This document shows positions 8,384-16,669 of a DNA stretch of 64,000 bases, piece by piece. Position numbers and translations under genes: made by a program. Each line of letters opens with the position of its first letter. Within the stretch, counting starts at the first letter, position 1. The stretch is from Ramlibacter rhizophilus (lineage in GTDB: Bacteria > Pseudomonadota > Gammaproteobacteria > Burkholderiales > Burkholderiaceae_C), in the NCBI RefSeq assembly GCF_004681965.1, contig NZ_SMLL01000004.1, positions 372,001 to 436,000 of the forward strand. Reading direction: 5' to 3'. Under the pieces are notes generated by a model. That model was not told where the DNA came from and ran no database searches. It saw only the letters and a program-made list of their open reading frames with translations.

Positions 8384-10989
8384 GCGGCGCCCGCATGAAA
8401 GCTCGCAACCTGGTGGCCGCCCTGGTGCTGCTCGCAGCGCCGGCACTGCTGGTGCCGTACGGCCTGGGGGTCGAGTGGGCGTGGCGCGCGGACCAGCGGA
8501 CGCTGTCGCTCGCCACCTATGCGGCGATCTACTCGGTGCTGGCCTACGGGCTGTTCCTGCTCACGCGCTTCGTTGGCCTGGCCTCGGTGGTGCACGGTGC
8601 GCTGTGGGGCATAGGCTCCTATGCGACGGCCATCCTCGCCGAACAGGCCGGCTGGAGCTTCTGGGCGATCCTGCCGGTAGCCGCGTTGCTGCCGACCGTT
8701 GTGGCCGTCGCCCTGGGTCTGTTCTCGCTGCGCACGCACGGCCTGACCTTCATGATAGTCACGCTGGCCTTGTGCGAGTTCTTCGTGCTGCTGGCCACCA
8801 ACTGGGACAGCCTGACTGCCGGTCCGCTCGGCATCATGGTCTTCCGGGTGCCGGAGCCGCTGGGCTTCCTTACCTTCGACGCGCCGCTTTCGCGGTACTA
8901 CCTCGCGCTGACCTTCCTGTACTTGGCCATAGTGCTGACCTGGTGGATAGGCCGATCTGCTTTCGGCCGCCGGCTGGAGGCGATTCGCGACAGCGAACTG
9001 CTGGCCCGCTCGCTGGGCCTTGATGCGCAGCGCTACAAGCTCGCCATCTTCGCGATTTCCGCTGCCGTGGTCGGACTGGCCGGAGTGCCTTACGTCTACC
9101 ACCAGCAGGCGATCCAGCCCAGCCTGTTCGGCGCGCTTCCCTTCATCGACGTGCTGCTGATGGTGGTGATAGGCGGCGCCAACCTTCTGGGAGGCCCCGC
9201 AGTGGGCGCCTGGGTGGTGCAGTTCCTGCCCGAGTTGCTGCACCCGCTAGGCGTGCGCGACGCCAACCTGCACCGGCTGGCCTACGGCGTGCTCCTGATC
9301 GTGTTCGTGGTGCTGGCGCCGCAAGGCATTGCGGGACTGCTCAAACGCGGCTGGGACCGCCTGGCGAAGCGGCCACCGGACGCTGCGCCGGATGCGGGCG
9401 CGCCGCGCGTTGCCGTCATGCCCACAGCGAGCAGGTCGGCGGCGCGCCCGCCGCTGGGAGAAGAATTGCTGCAAGTGACTGAGCTGCAAAAGAGCTTTCG
9501 GGGCGTGCGCGCCATTGACGGGGTCAGTCTCTCCGTGCGCCGGGGCGAGGTGCTAGGCGTGATCGGGCCCAACGGCTCCGGCAAAACCACCTTGTTCAAC
9601 TGCCTGTCCGGTCATCTGAGCCCGGACGCCGGTCGGGTACTGCTGCGCGGAACCGACGTCACGGACAAGAGCATGGACGCCATTGCCCGCCAAGGGCTCG
9701 TGCGCACGTTTCAGCATCCCCTGAGCTTTCGCAGCAAGACCGTGGCCAGTAGCGTGGAACTGGCGCTGGGCGTTTCGGCCGGACGCGCCAGAAGCGAGGC
9801 GGCAGCCACCGGTATCCCGGATCAGGCCGGGGCGCTGCTCGCCTTTTGCGGCATCGGTGACGTGGCGCAACGGCCAGTGTCGGCGCTGTCGTATGGCCAC
9901 AGCCGCCTGCTCGGCGTTGCCCTGGCACTCGCCGCCCGGCCGGAGGTGCTGATGCTGGACGAGCCCGCAGCCGGCCTCAATCACGTGGAAAGCGCGGCGC
10001 TCGCCGCCTTGCTGGCCCGTGTTTGCCGTGCCGGGATCACGCTGATCGTGATCGACCACGACATGGCTTTCCTGATGCCGCTGTGCGACCGGTTGCTGGT
10101 GCTCGACGCCGGTACCCTGATCGCGCAGGGTCCGCCCGAGCAGGTGCGGATGGACCCTCGCGTCGCCGCGGTGTACCTGGGCGGCACACTTGAGGCCAGG
10201 CAGACTGCTGCTGCCCGCCCTCCAGCTGGCTCCGCCGCCGGCGCTGACCAGGGCCTGCAGATCCGCGACCTCGTGGTCGCCTATGGCCCGAGCACGGCGG
10301 TGCGCGGTGTCACCCTCAGGGTGCAGCCGGGCGAAGCGGTGGCCGTCTTGGGCGCCAACGGCGCCGGCAAGACGACGACCTTGCGCGCGGTCTCCGGGCT
10401 GCTACGCCCCGTCAGTGGCCAAATCCTGTGGCAAGGCCAGGATCTGGTCGGGCGCTCCCCGGCCGACATCCTGCGCAGCGGCATCGCGCACGTTCCGGAA
10501 GGCCGTATGGTGTTCGCGCAGCAGACGGTGGAAGAGAACCTGCGGCTAGGCCAGCGCCTGCGCAAGGACAAGGCCGCCGCCCAAGCCGACATGGACCGGC
10601 TGCTGGAACGGCTGCCAGCGCTCAAACCGCGGCTGCGCGAGGCGGCCGGAAATTTGTCTGGCGGCCAGCAGCAGATGCTGGTCATCGCCCGCGGCCTGCT
10701 GTCCAACCCCAGTTTGCTGATCCTGGACGAACCCTCGCTCGGCCTCTCTCCCCGGTTGGTGGAGGAGGTGGTCGAACTGGTGGAACAACTGCGCAGCGAA
10801 AAGACACTGGCGCTGATGCTGGTCGAACAGAACCCCGCAATGGCGGCGCGACTGACCGACCGGGTGTATGTGATGCAGAACGGCGTGCTGCGCTCGGAGC
10901 TTGCGTCCAGCGAAGTCAGCGGCAATCTCGATCTGCTCGACGCCTATCTTGGAGGACCTCTGGGCCCGGCGCAAGCTACCCTGCAGTGA
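8380..10989 (+). CDS. LivM-LivG-LivF fusion: ABC permease with two ATPase domains in one chain
   Basis: This single 869-residue frame has three parts. Residues 1 to about 330 are a LivM-type permease (GLASVVHGALWGIGSYA; GGANLLGGPAVGAW). About 365-610 is a LivG-type ATPase with Walker A GPNGSGKTT near 396, the signature in the LivG form LSYGHSR, and Walker B MLDEPAAGLN. About 627-869 is a LivF-type ATPase with Walker A GANGAGKTT near 657, signature LSGGQQQ and Walker B ILDEPSLGLS. Ala/Pro/Gly-rich linkers join the parts. These are usually three proteins; LivM-LivG fusions are known, a triple fusion much less so. The frame is open throughout. The ATG at 8380 overlaps the livH stop. Confidence 0.88.
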   Translation: MSGARMKARNLVAALVLLAAPALLVPYGLGVEWAWRADQRTLSLATYAAIYSVLAYGLFLLTRFVGLASVVHGALWGIGSYATAILAEQAGWSFWAILPVAALLPTVVAVALGLFSLRTHGLTFMIVTLALCEFFVLLATNWDSLTAGPLGIMVFRVPEPLGFLTFDAPLSRYYLALTFLYLAIVLTWWIGRSAFGRRLEAIRDSELLARSLGLDAQRYKLAIFAISAAVVGLAGVPYVYHQQAIQPSLFGALPFIDVLLMVVIGGANLLGGPAVGAWVVQFLPELLHPLGVRDANLHRLAYGVLLIVFVVLAPQGIAGLLKRGWDRLAKRPPDAAPDAGAPRVAVMPTASRSAARPPLGEELLQVTELQKSFRGVRAIDGVSLSVRRGEVLGVIGPNGSGKTTLFNCLSGHLSPDAGRVLLRGTDVTDKSMDAIARQGLVRTFQHPLSFRSKTVASSVELALGVSAGRARSEAAATGIPDQAGALLAFCGIGDVAQRPVSALSYGHSRLLGVALALAARPEVLMLDEPAAGLNHVESAALAALLARVCRAGITLIVIDHDMAFLMPLCDRLLVLDAGTLIAQGPPEQVRMDPRVAAVYLGGTLEARQTAAARPPAGSAAGADQGLQIRDLVVAYGPSTAVRGVTLRVQPGEAVAVLGANGAGKTTTLRAVSGLLRPVSGQILWQGQDLVGRSPADILRSGIAHVPEGRMVFAQQTVEENLRLGQRLRKDKAAAQADMDRLLERLPALKPRLREAAGNLSGGQQQMLVIARGLLSNPSLLILDEPSLGLSPRLVEEVVELVEQLRSEKTLALMLVEQNPAMAARLTDRVYVMQNGVLRSELASSEVSGNLDLLDAYLGGPLGPAQATLQ

Positions 10990-11138
10990 GGACCCGAGCT
11001 GACTTCCGGCAGGCCAGTACGCGCGCTGACCGACGGATTGCGCATCCGTGGATCGCTTGGAGCCGAGTGGCGGAATGGCTGGCGGACTGAGTGGAAGCAG
11101 CTTCGGAGCCGAGGATTAAAGCGCCACTTGACAGCCTC

Positions 11139-11260
11139 CTGCTCCGCCAAGGACCCGTTCATAGGGGTCCAGGGAAGACCAAGAGAACAGCAAAGGGCCT
11201 TGCGAAATCAAGGCCTTTTGTCTTTCTGGGTCCAGGATCGTCCATCACGATCCAGCCCCT
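11139..11260. other. Possible attachment-site remnant
   Basis: CTCCGCCA at 11139-11146 resembles the acceptor end of a tRNA gene. It is followed by spaced copies of GGGTCCAGG (near 11166 and 11228) and further TCCA words up to an integrase fragment at 11304. P4-type integrases sit beside such arm-site repeats at tRNA 3' ends. No complete tRNA could be folded here, so this is a tentative reading. Confidence 0.3.
11192..11219. terminator. Hairpin terminator candidate downstream of the fused ABC gene
   Basis: An 11-bp stem (AAAGGGCCTTG with CAAGGCCTTTT, one G-T pair) encloses a 6-base loop and ends in a T-rich run. It lies about 200 bases after the stop of the fused transporter gene, and could instead have served a gene lost with the integrated element. 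Confidence 0.6.
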
Positions 11261-11303
11261 TACGGGGGTACTACCGGGGAACCGAGAGAGGCAAGCCTTA
11301 GTG

Positions 11304-11390
11304 CTGCCTCTGGGTCTTTACCCGGAGGTCAGCCTTGCGCAGGCCCGGGCCAGCCGAGATGAGGCGCGAAAGAAGGTGGATCCGGGGTGA
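11304..11390 (+). pseudogene. Tyrosine integrase fragment (P4-type arm-binding DUF4102 domain)
   Basis: The frame ending at 11390 reads LPLGLYPEVSLAQARA then SRDEARKKVDPG and stops. This is the highly recognisable 'LGxYPEVSLAxAR' segment of the N-terminal arm-DNA-binding domain of P4-type integrases. Only about 28 recognisable residues remain and the catalytic domain is missing. It marks the former edge of an integrated element, consistent with horizontal arrival or loss of neighbouring DNA. Confidence 0.72.
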
Positions 11391-11419
11391 GCATGCGGGG
11401 GTCATGGTTCGGGTCCGCG

Positions 11420-11827
11420 TCAGGGCCGGTTGAACAAGGGGTGCAGGGTGCTGTGCTTGCCGTCGTACACCTGGCCGGGGCTCTCGTCGATCTGGAGCGT
11501 GATGCCGATCAGCGACTGCTCGAAGATGGGCGCGAAGTGCCGCTTGACCGTGGCCAGCAGCGCATGGCCGGCCTGCTGCTTCACGGCCTCGCTGCGGCCG
11601 TTGGCCATGCGCAGGTTGAGGTACACGAAGGCGTAGTCGGCGCGCCCGTCCGCCACCGCGAAATGCGCCGCCGGGTAGGCCAGCACGCGGGTGCCCCCGG
11701 TGGGAAAGACCTGCAGGCCGGCCTCGTCGCGCACCGCCAGAATCGTGTCGGCCAGCGCGCGGCAAAGGGCCGTCAGGTCGGTCTTCGGCTCGATGTTGGG
11801 CGTGTAGAGGATGACTAGTTGGGGCAT
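11420..11827 (-). CDS. hpaF: 5-carboxymethyl-2-hydroxymuconate isomerase (CHMI)
   Basis: This 135-residue tautomerase-superfamily protein begins Met-Pro, giving the N-terminal catalytic proline after Met removal, and continues LVILYTPNIEP. The segments FVYLNLRMANGRS and IGITLQIDESP match CHMI of the homoprotocatechuate meta-cleavage pathway. The reaction is isomerisation of 5-carboxymethyl-2-hydroxymuconate. It appears intact, but the gene upstream on the same strand is only a remnant of hpaD, so it has probably lost its pathway context here. Confidence 0.82.
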   Translation of the reverse strand: MPQLVILYTPNIEPKTDLTALCRALADTILAVRDEAGLQVFPTGGTRVLAYPAAHFAVADGRADYAFVYLNLRMANGRSEAVKQQAGHALLATVKRHFAPIFEQSLIGITLQIDESPGQVYDGKHSTLHPLFNRP

Positions 11828-11909
11828 CGGTGGGTCCTGAGAGGCGGTTGCTGATTGCGGTGCAGCGCTCGTCCGAGGAGGCCTGCGGCCGGGGGATGGC
11901 GACGCCGCT

Positions 11910-12080
11910 TTGCGGCGCGACGGGGAACACGGCGTTGATCGGGCCCGTGCCCGAGGCGGCGAGGTCGGGCGTGACCACCTCGGCGCGGCCCTCGTCGTCG
12001 GACCAGCCGGGCGCGCCGATCAGCATGGCGGTGTCGTGCATGAAGCCTTCGCCATGGCCTTTGGTGGCGGCCGAACCTGC
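11910..12080 (-). pseudogene. C-terminal fragment of hpaD (homoprotocatechuate 2,3-dioxygenase, class III)
   Basis: The frame contains HGEGFMHDTAMLIGAPGW and ASGTGPINAVFPV. These match the C-terminal end of LigB-type 3,4-dihydroxyphenylacetate 2,3-dioxygenase (in E. coli HpaD, YGEGNMHDTVMLLG ... SSGTGQVNAVFP). Only about 55 of roughly 280 residues remain, and no stop codon follows where the family normally ends. hpaF lies directly downstream, as in intact hpa clusters. Confidence 0.75.
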
Positions 12081-12114
12081 AAACGGCGTCGCAGATGAAC
12101 GCATGCTCGCTCAT
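12081..12114 (-). pseudogene. Possible N-terminal fragment of a PcaF-type thiolase fused to the hpaD remnant
   Basis: From the ATG at 12114 the frame reads MSEHAFICDAV, which matches the start of beta-ketoadipyl-CoA thiolases (xAFICDAxRTP). After these 11 codons the similarity stops and hpaD-derived sequence follows in a shifted frame. The match is short, so the identity is uncertain. Confidence 0.4.
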
Positions 12115-12183
12115 GAGGTCTCGCCAGAGAAGGCTCTCGGTGCCTGTTGTCATGCCCGCGTTGACGGCGTCTCGGGGTGTGCA

Positions 12184-13347
12184 TCAACCGGCCCTGACTG
12201 AACGAAGACGCATCTGCGTTTCGCTCATTTCATATGGGTGCTTGAGACCCAGCAAAGCCATGTTGCGGTGGATCTCTTCCTGCAGCAATTCAATCGCTGA
12301 TTCAACGCCTGCTTTGCCTCCGGCAGCAAGTGCGAAATTGAATGGGCGGCCCGCGAAAACACAGCGTGCGCCCAATGCAACTGCCTTGAGCACGTCGGAA
12401 CCACGCCTGATGCCGCCATCCATCATGACAACCAGTTCCGGGACCGCCTTCACAATGTCGCCAAGAACGCTCAGGGGTGCGGCCACGCTATCGGCTTGGC
12501 GGCCGCCGTGGTTGGAAACGATGATCCCATTGACTCCGATCGAGCGGGAATTGATGGCGTCCGATACGCTCATGATCCCTTTGAGAATCAAGTTCGCCTG
12601 CCATTTTTCGCGCGCCAGTTTGACGTGATCCCATGTAAACCGGTCGCGGTTCTTGACGTCTCTCTGAGCCGACGACGAGAGAATGGGGCTGCCCCGGTCC
12701 GCGCGCCAGTTTTCGAGATGCGGCATTCCGTGGACCGCTAGTGTCTTGAGGAACGTGCCAATGGTCCAGCGGGGGTGCGTGACGCCTTGCCACATCAGGC
12801 CCCATGATGGTCGCAGTGGGGAAGAAAACCCGAATCGCGCATATCGGTCTGGATTGACGGATACCGGCACATCGACAGTGATGACCAGGTCCTTGATTCC
12901 CGCCGACTTCGCGCGCTGGAGAAGCCTTTCAACTTCACGAGGATCCCCGGGCAAATAAGCCTGGAACCAGGCATCTGGGGCAGACGCAGTCACCTCCTCC
13001 ATTCGCGTCAATGAGGCGCCGCTCAGGATGTACGGAACCTTGCGTGCATGAGCGGCCGCGGCGAGTGCAACATCGCCATTGAAGTTGTAGAGCGCTCCCA
13101 GCCCGACAGGGGAAATACCGAAGGGACTGTCGTAGCTCTTTCCGAACAGCTCAATATTTTGAGACCGGCTTGAGACGTCGACCAGCACTTGGGGTATGAA
13201 CTCGTAAGCCTCATAGGCTTCACGATTCCATCGCAATGAGACTTCGTCCTCGGCGCCATTGTCGATATACGCGAATATCGATGCGGGAAGACGCTTTTTC
13301 GCCAGCCCCCTGAAATCATTCAGGTTGAAACTTTTCCTGGTGCTCAT
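12184..13347 (-). CDS. FMN-dependent alpha-hydroxy-acid dehydrogenase (LldD/mandelate dehydrogenase family)
   Basis: This 387-residue TIM-barrel flavoprotein has the family landmarks SPVGLGALYN, the catalytic SNHGGRQ (His280, Arg283), MMDGGIRRGSDVLKA and GARCVFAGRP. It should oxidise an L-2-hydroxy acid such as lactate or mandelate to the 2-oxo acid using FMN. The substrate cannot be read from sequence. The gene looks visibly less GC-rich than its neighbours, suggesting separate acquisition. An in-frame upstream extension to 13473 exists, but MSTRKSFNLNDF at 13347 is the family-like start. It is transcribed alone. Confidence 0.85.
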   Translation of the reverse strand: MSTRKSFNLNDFRGLAKKRLPASIFAYIDNGAEDEVSLRWNREAYEAYEFIPQVLVDVSSRSQNIELFGKSYDSPFGISPVGLGALYNFNGDVALAAAAHARKVPYILSGASLTRMEEVTASAPDAWFQAYLPGDPREVERLLQRAKSAGIKDLVITVDVPVSVNPDRYARFGFSSPLRPSWGLMWQGVTHPRWTIGTFLKTLAVHGMPHLENWRADRGSPILSSSAQRDVKNRDRFTWDHVKLAREKWQANLILKGIMSVSDAINSRSIGVNGIIVSNHGGRQADSVAAPLSVLGDIVKAVPELVVMMDGGIRRGSDVLKAVALGARCVFAGRPFNFALAAGGKAGVESAIELLQEEIHRNMALLGLKHPYEMSETQMRLRSVRAG

Positions 13348-13859
13348 GCGTGTTCTGTTTAAGTTGCAAGCTCCAAATTGAACGCATCGATCAAGGCTGA
13401 TCTCGGGCAGTCCTTCAGCCACAGTTGGCCCTGCCGCACCGCGAGCTCGCCCAAGGCGAGATTGAGTCATCAAGGCGGTGGATTTCCAGTCACTCGCGCC
13501 GGCTCGGCTTTGCGATCAAGCGCACTCGACGGATTGAGGCCTGTCGGATTATTCGATGACCAGCCACAACCCACAACCCAGAGGGTGCTGCATTTTCCGC
13601 AGGACACTTCTCCACCATTTGCGGGGATCGATTTGAAGGCCGTTCCTACAATCGGGCAGACGCATGGACATCGAAACCGAAGCCAGCGGGTGCCAGCCGA
13701 TTCCTTGGGCCGAGGCAAAACTTCCCGCAGAAGAATGGGCCGCTGGCAATTGCAACGTCCGTCAAGGGCGACACACCGTCTTGCTTCGTCCGGCGCCGTG
13801 CTGAGAACGATTTTTTGCGCGGCATCGTGCCGCCATAGGCGTCTACAAGGAGACTGACA
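13348..13859. other. 512-base intergenic stretch
   Basis: This lies between the divergent hydroxy-acid dehydrogenase and SDR genes. A 46-codon frame at 13664-13804 (starting MDIETEASGCQPIPW) has no recognised relatives and no ribosome site. The DNA seems lower in GC than the surroundings. It must hold the promoters for both flanking genes, but no clear -35/-10 pair was identified. Confidence 0.4.
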
Positions 13860-14639
13860 GTGGACCTGGGAATCAGAGGCAAATGGGCCGTGGTCTGCGG
13901 CGCCAGCAAGGGTCTGGGCTACGGCTGCGCGAGGTCGCTGGCCGGCGAAGGCGTCAACGTCGTCATCAACGCCCGGCATGATGCGCCGCTGCAGGAAGCC
14001 GCGCGCCGTATCCGCGACGAAACCGGCGTCGAAGTGATCGCGGTGGCCGGCGACATCACTACAGCGCCCGGACGCGGGCAGGTTCTCGCCGCCGCGCGGC
14101 AGGTGGACATTCTGGTGACCAACGCGGGTGGACCGCCAGCGGGCGACTTCCGCACGTTCAGCCGCGACGACTGGATCGCCGCTATCGACGCCAACATGCT
14201 GACGCCGATCGAGCTGATCAAGGCGACCGTGGATTCGATGATTGAGCGGAAGTTCGGACGCATCGTCAACATCACCTCGAGCGCGGTCAAGGCGCCGATC
14301 GACATACTGGCCCTGTCAAACGGTGCGCGCAGTGGCCTTACGGGTTTCATCGCCGGACTTTCGCGCACCACGGTCTTCGCCAACGTCACCATCAACAACC
14401 TGCTGCCCGGTCGCTTCATGACCGATCGCCTGCGCAGCAGCTTCCCCGTCCAGGCGAAGAACAAGGGGATCACAGTGGAGGAGGTGGAACAAGCCCTGTG
14501 CCGCTCGATTCCAGCGAAGCGCTTCGGCAACGAGATGGAGTTCGGCCAGTACTGCGCCTGGCTCTGTAGCCAGCAGGCCTCCTACGTGACCGGACAGAAC
14601 CTGCTGATCGATGGCGGCGTTTATCCCGGCACGTTCTGA
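13860..14639 (+). CDS. SDR-family oxidoreductase with non-canonical active site
   Basis: This 259-residue Rossmann protein has the cofactor motif GASKGLG (14-20), NAG (88-90) and the catalytic-type serine pair at 140-141 (NITSS). The position of the usual Tyr-x3-Lys dyad reads Ser153-Asn-Gly-Ala-Arg157 (LSNGARSGL), so both Tyr and Lys are missing. A branch of bacterial SDRs with SxxxR-type sequences is known, so this is not necessarily inactive. It starts with GTG after AAGGAG (about 8 bases). The C-terminus LLIDGGVYPGTF is typical of FabG-like SDRs. Substrate unknown. Confidence 0.75.
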   Translation: MDLGIRGKWAVVCGASKGLGYGCARSLAGEGVNVVINARHDAPLQEAARRIRDETGVEVIAVAGDITTAPGRGQVLAAARQVDILVTNAGGPPAGDFRTFSRDDWIAAIDANMLTPIELIKATVDSMIERKFGRIVNITSSAVKAPIDILALSNGARSGLTGFIAGLSRTTVFANVTINNLLPGRFMTDRLRSSFPVQAKNKGITVEEVEQALCRSIPAKRFGNEMEFGQYCAWLCSQQASYVTGQNLLIDGGVYPGTF

Positions 14640-14735
14640 CGGGATGCCGTCTCTCTCGCGCGAACAGTGCCCGTCCCTGCCACTGCTAGGTGGCCGCAGC
14701 GCCTGCCGGAGATCAGCGGGTGCTGGCGTTGAAGC

Positions 14736-15608
14736 CTACGGCTTGCGCTCCAGCAACGCGATGCCGGACATGCGCTTGACGGCCTCCCGCGTGGCGGGTC
14801 CAGCCCACTTCGAAAGCCGGTCCCATGCCGCGGCCTGCGGGATGGACCGCCCGAGGCGGATGGAGTCGGCCCAGGTCGAGTAGAACTCCCTCTCGTGCCA
14901 GCCCAATGCCTCGAAGAAGCGCGCGCTGTCGGACGGCGCGAACCGGAACGACGCGTCCGCACCAGACAGTTGTGACCGCCAGACCACCCCCATGGTCTGC
15001 TGCAGCAGCGGCGTGACCAGGTCTGCCAGCCACCAGCTCACCTGCGGTTCGCCATGCAGCTGTGTCGCCAGGGCACTCACTTGCTCCGGAGTGAGGTAGA
15101 GCAGCAGGCCTTCGGTGATGACCAGCAATCGGCCGCGCGCGTCGCGTGCAGCCTGCAGCACGCGTGCACGCGCCGCAGGCTGACTCAGATCGGCGGCGAC
15201 ATGCACGTGCTTGCATGCGGGTGCCTCCGCGGCAAGGCACTGCTGCCGGTAGGCGATGATCCCGGGCAGGTCCACGTCGAACCAGCGAAGTGACGGCGGC
15301 AGCGGCAGCCTGAAGGCCCGCGTGTCGAGTCCGGCTCCAAGGTTGAGAACGGTGCTCACGCCGCGTCGGTTGATGCTCTCGAGGACGGCCTCGTCCATGA
15401 CTGCAGTTCGCACGACCATCGACCAGGCCATCGAACGACCGAACGGAAGCGCATCGACGATGGCCTGCCCTCGCGTGCCCGCCATACGCCGTGCGTACGG
15501 GTCCTTGAACAGGGCGTCCGGGCGTTCGGACTCGCAGGCGCGGTAAGTGGCGACCCACAGCGCCGTGTCCGACACGTTCTGGATGAGAGCCACGGGCTCG
15601 GCGGCCAC
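14736..15608 (-). CDS. Class I SAM-dependent methyltransferase (LCMT/TIGR00027-like)
   Basis: The protein carries the SAM-binding segment VLNLGAGLDTRAFRL, the acidic post-motif FDVDLPG, and a LLLYLTPEQV segment, all typical of the leucine carboxyl methyltransferase-like family of small-molecule O-methyltransferases. The chosen GTG at 15608 begins 11 bases after the upstream esterase stop and gives 290 residues. The frame stays open further upstream into the esterase gene with ATGs near 15692 and 15758, so the start is uncertain. Co-directional with the esterase; substrate unknown. Confidence 0.7.
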   Translation of the reverse strand: MAAEPVALIQNVSDTALWVATYRACESERPDALFKDPYARRMAGTRGQAIVDALPFGRSMAWSMVVRTAVMDEAVLESINRRGVSTVLNLGAGLDTRAFRLPLPPSLRWFDVDLPGIIAYRQQCLAAEAPACKHVHVAADLSQPAARARVLQAARDARGRLLVITEGLLLYLTPEQVSALATQLHGEPQVSWWLADLVTPLLQQTMGVVWRSQLSGADASFRFAPSDSARFFEALGWHEREFYSTWADSIRLGRSIPQAAAWDRLSKWAGPATREAVKRMSGIALLERKP

Positions 15609-15618
15609 GGCCGGTACT

Positions 15619-16572
15619 TCAAGCAACTTTGCGCTCCCGGCGGCGCGCGAGGCTTTGCCTGAGAAAGAACCGCAGCATTTCACGTGACGCATCGGGTCCG
15701 GACTCGTCCGTGAAGCTGCCCTTCGCACTTCCGCCGGTCCAGGCATGACCGCCGCCATGCACCATCCACATCTCCGCGTCTGGCCGGCCGTTTCGGCGGG
15801 CGTGCCTCACCAGCGTGACGGCTCTCGATCCCAGTACGTTCATCGGCGCCGTCGCGGCTGCCGCGGCGGAGGACCTGGGTCCGCCGTATTGGTTCAGCGC
15901 TTGCGCCAGCACGGCCTCGGCGTTGAGCGGGTGGACGGTCCGATCGCGATCGCCATGGAACACGATCGTGGGAACGGCGCGCAAGGACCGCGCAGCGTCC
16001 AGATCGAGCCTCGCAGCCTGAACGCCGCAGGGGCCGCTATTCATCGCCCTGAGCGCTGACATCAGGTCATGAGCAACCCCGGTGGCGATGCCAGAGTGCA
16101 CTCCGATGGCGGCGAAAAGCTCAGGATGGGTCTGTCCCAGGATCATCGCCATCGCGCCACCGGCAGACATGCCGGCCACGTAGACCCGCGCCGGATCGAC
16201 GGCATGGTCGCGAATGATCTGTCGCGTGAGCCCCGCCAGCATCGACGGCTCTCCGCCGGACGCGAGCTGATGCTTGACGTCATACCAGTTCCAGCTGCCG
16301 AACGGATGCGCGCTGCGCGACTGCTCGGGAAACAGGGCGATGCCTCCGCACTCCCGGGCCGCCTCGTGCATTCGCGTCCCCAGGGCGAAGTCCGACGCAC
16401 TCTGGCCTGCTCCGTGGAGCATGACGAACAAGGGTGGACGCGTGACCCGTGTGGGGGAGACGTAGAGCTGGTAGTCGAGGGAGCCGACGGCATCCACGTA
16501 GACCGCTTCGACCACGCGGTCGCAGTCGGGCGAGGCTTGCTTTGAAGCCATGATGGCTGTGGGTCTTGGCAT
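15619..16572 (-). CDS. PHB-depolymerase-family esterase (LpqC/feruloyl-esterase-like)
   Basis: This 317-residue alpha/beta hydrolase has the oxyanion segment MLHGAGQSASDFA (51-63), the nucleophile motif GMSAGG (Ser136), the acid region FHGDRDRTVHP, and the catalytic-His region HGGGHAWTGG. This is the pattern of the poly(3-hydroxybutyrate) depolymerase family esterases, which act on short polyesters or acyl esters. No signal peptide is evident, so it is probably cytoplasmic. An alternative start lies 21 bases downstream. It precedes the methyltransferase gene. Confidence 0.82.
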   Translation of the reverse strand: MPRPTAIMASKQASPDCDRVVEAVYVDAVGSLDYQLYVSPTRVTRPPLFVMLHGAGQSASDFALGTRMHEAARECGGIALFPEQSRSAHPFGSWNWYDVKHQLASGGEPSMLAGLTRQIIRDHAVDPARVYVAGMSAGGAMAMILGQTHPELFAAIGVHSGIATGVAHDLMSALRAMNSGPCGVQAARLDLDAARSLRAVPTIVFHGDRDRTVHPLNAEAVLAQALNQYGGPRSSAAAAATAPMNVLGSRAVTLVRHARRNGRPDAEMWMVHGGGHAWTGGSAKGSFTDESGPDASREMLRFFLRQSLARRRERKVA

Positions 16573-16669
16573 GATTCGTTGGGTGGTCGCAGCACGCGCA
16601 CGCCAGGTGTCGCGCCGCAGGGTCGGACACCGCCTGGCTGTCGGGGCGTGGAGTCGAACGGGGTGCTTG

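Larger units (their letters stand above)
10990..11419. other. Gene-poor scar between the catabolic operon and hpaF
   Basis: This 430-base stretch holds a terminator-like hairpin (11192-11219), short GTCC/TCCA repeats of the kind found around P4-type integrase sites, and a fragment of an integrase N-terminus (11304-11390). It contains no complete gene. Confidence 0.6.

Noticed and set aside
11066..11146. tRNA-like segment (GAGTGGCGGAATGG ... CTCCGCCA)
   Set aside because: The first words resemble a D-arm and the last an acceptor end, but there is no T-arm GGTTCGA sequence or anticodon stem, so no tRNA gene is called.
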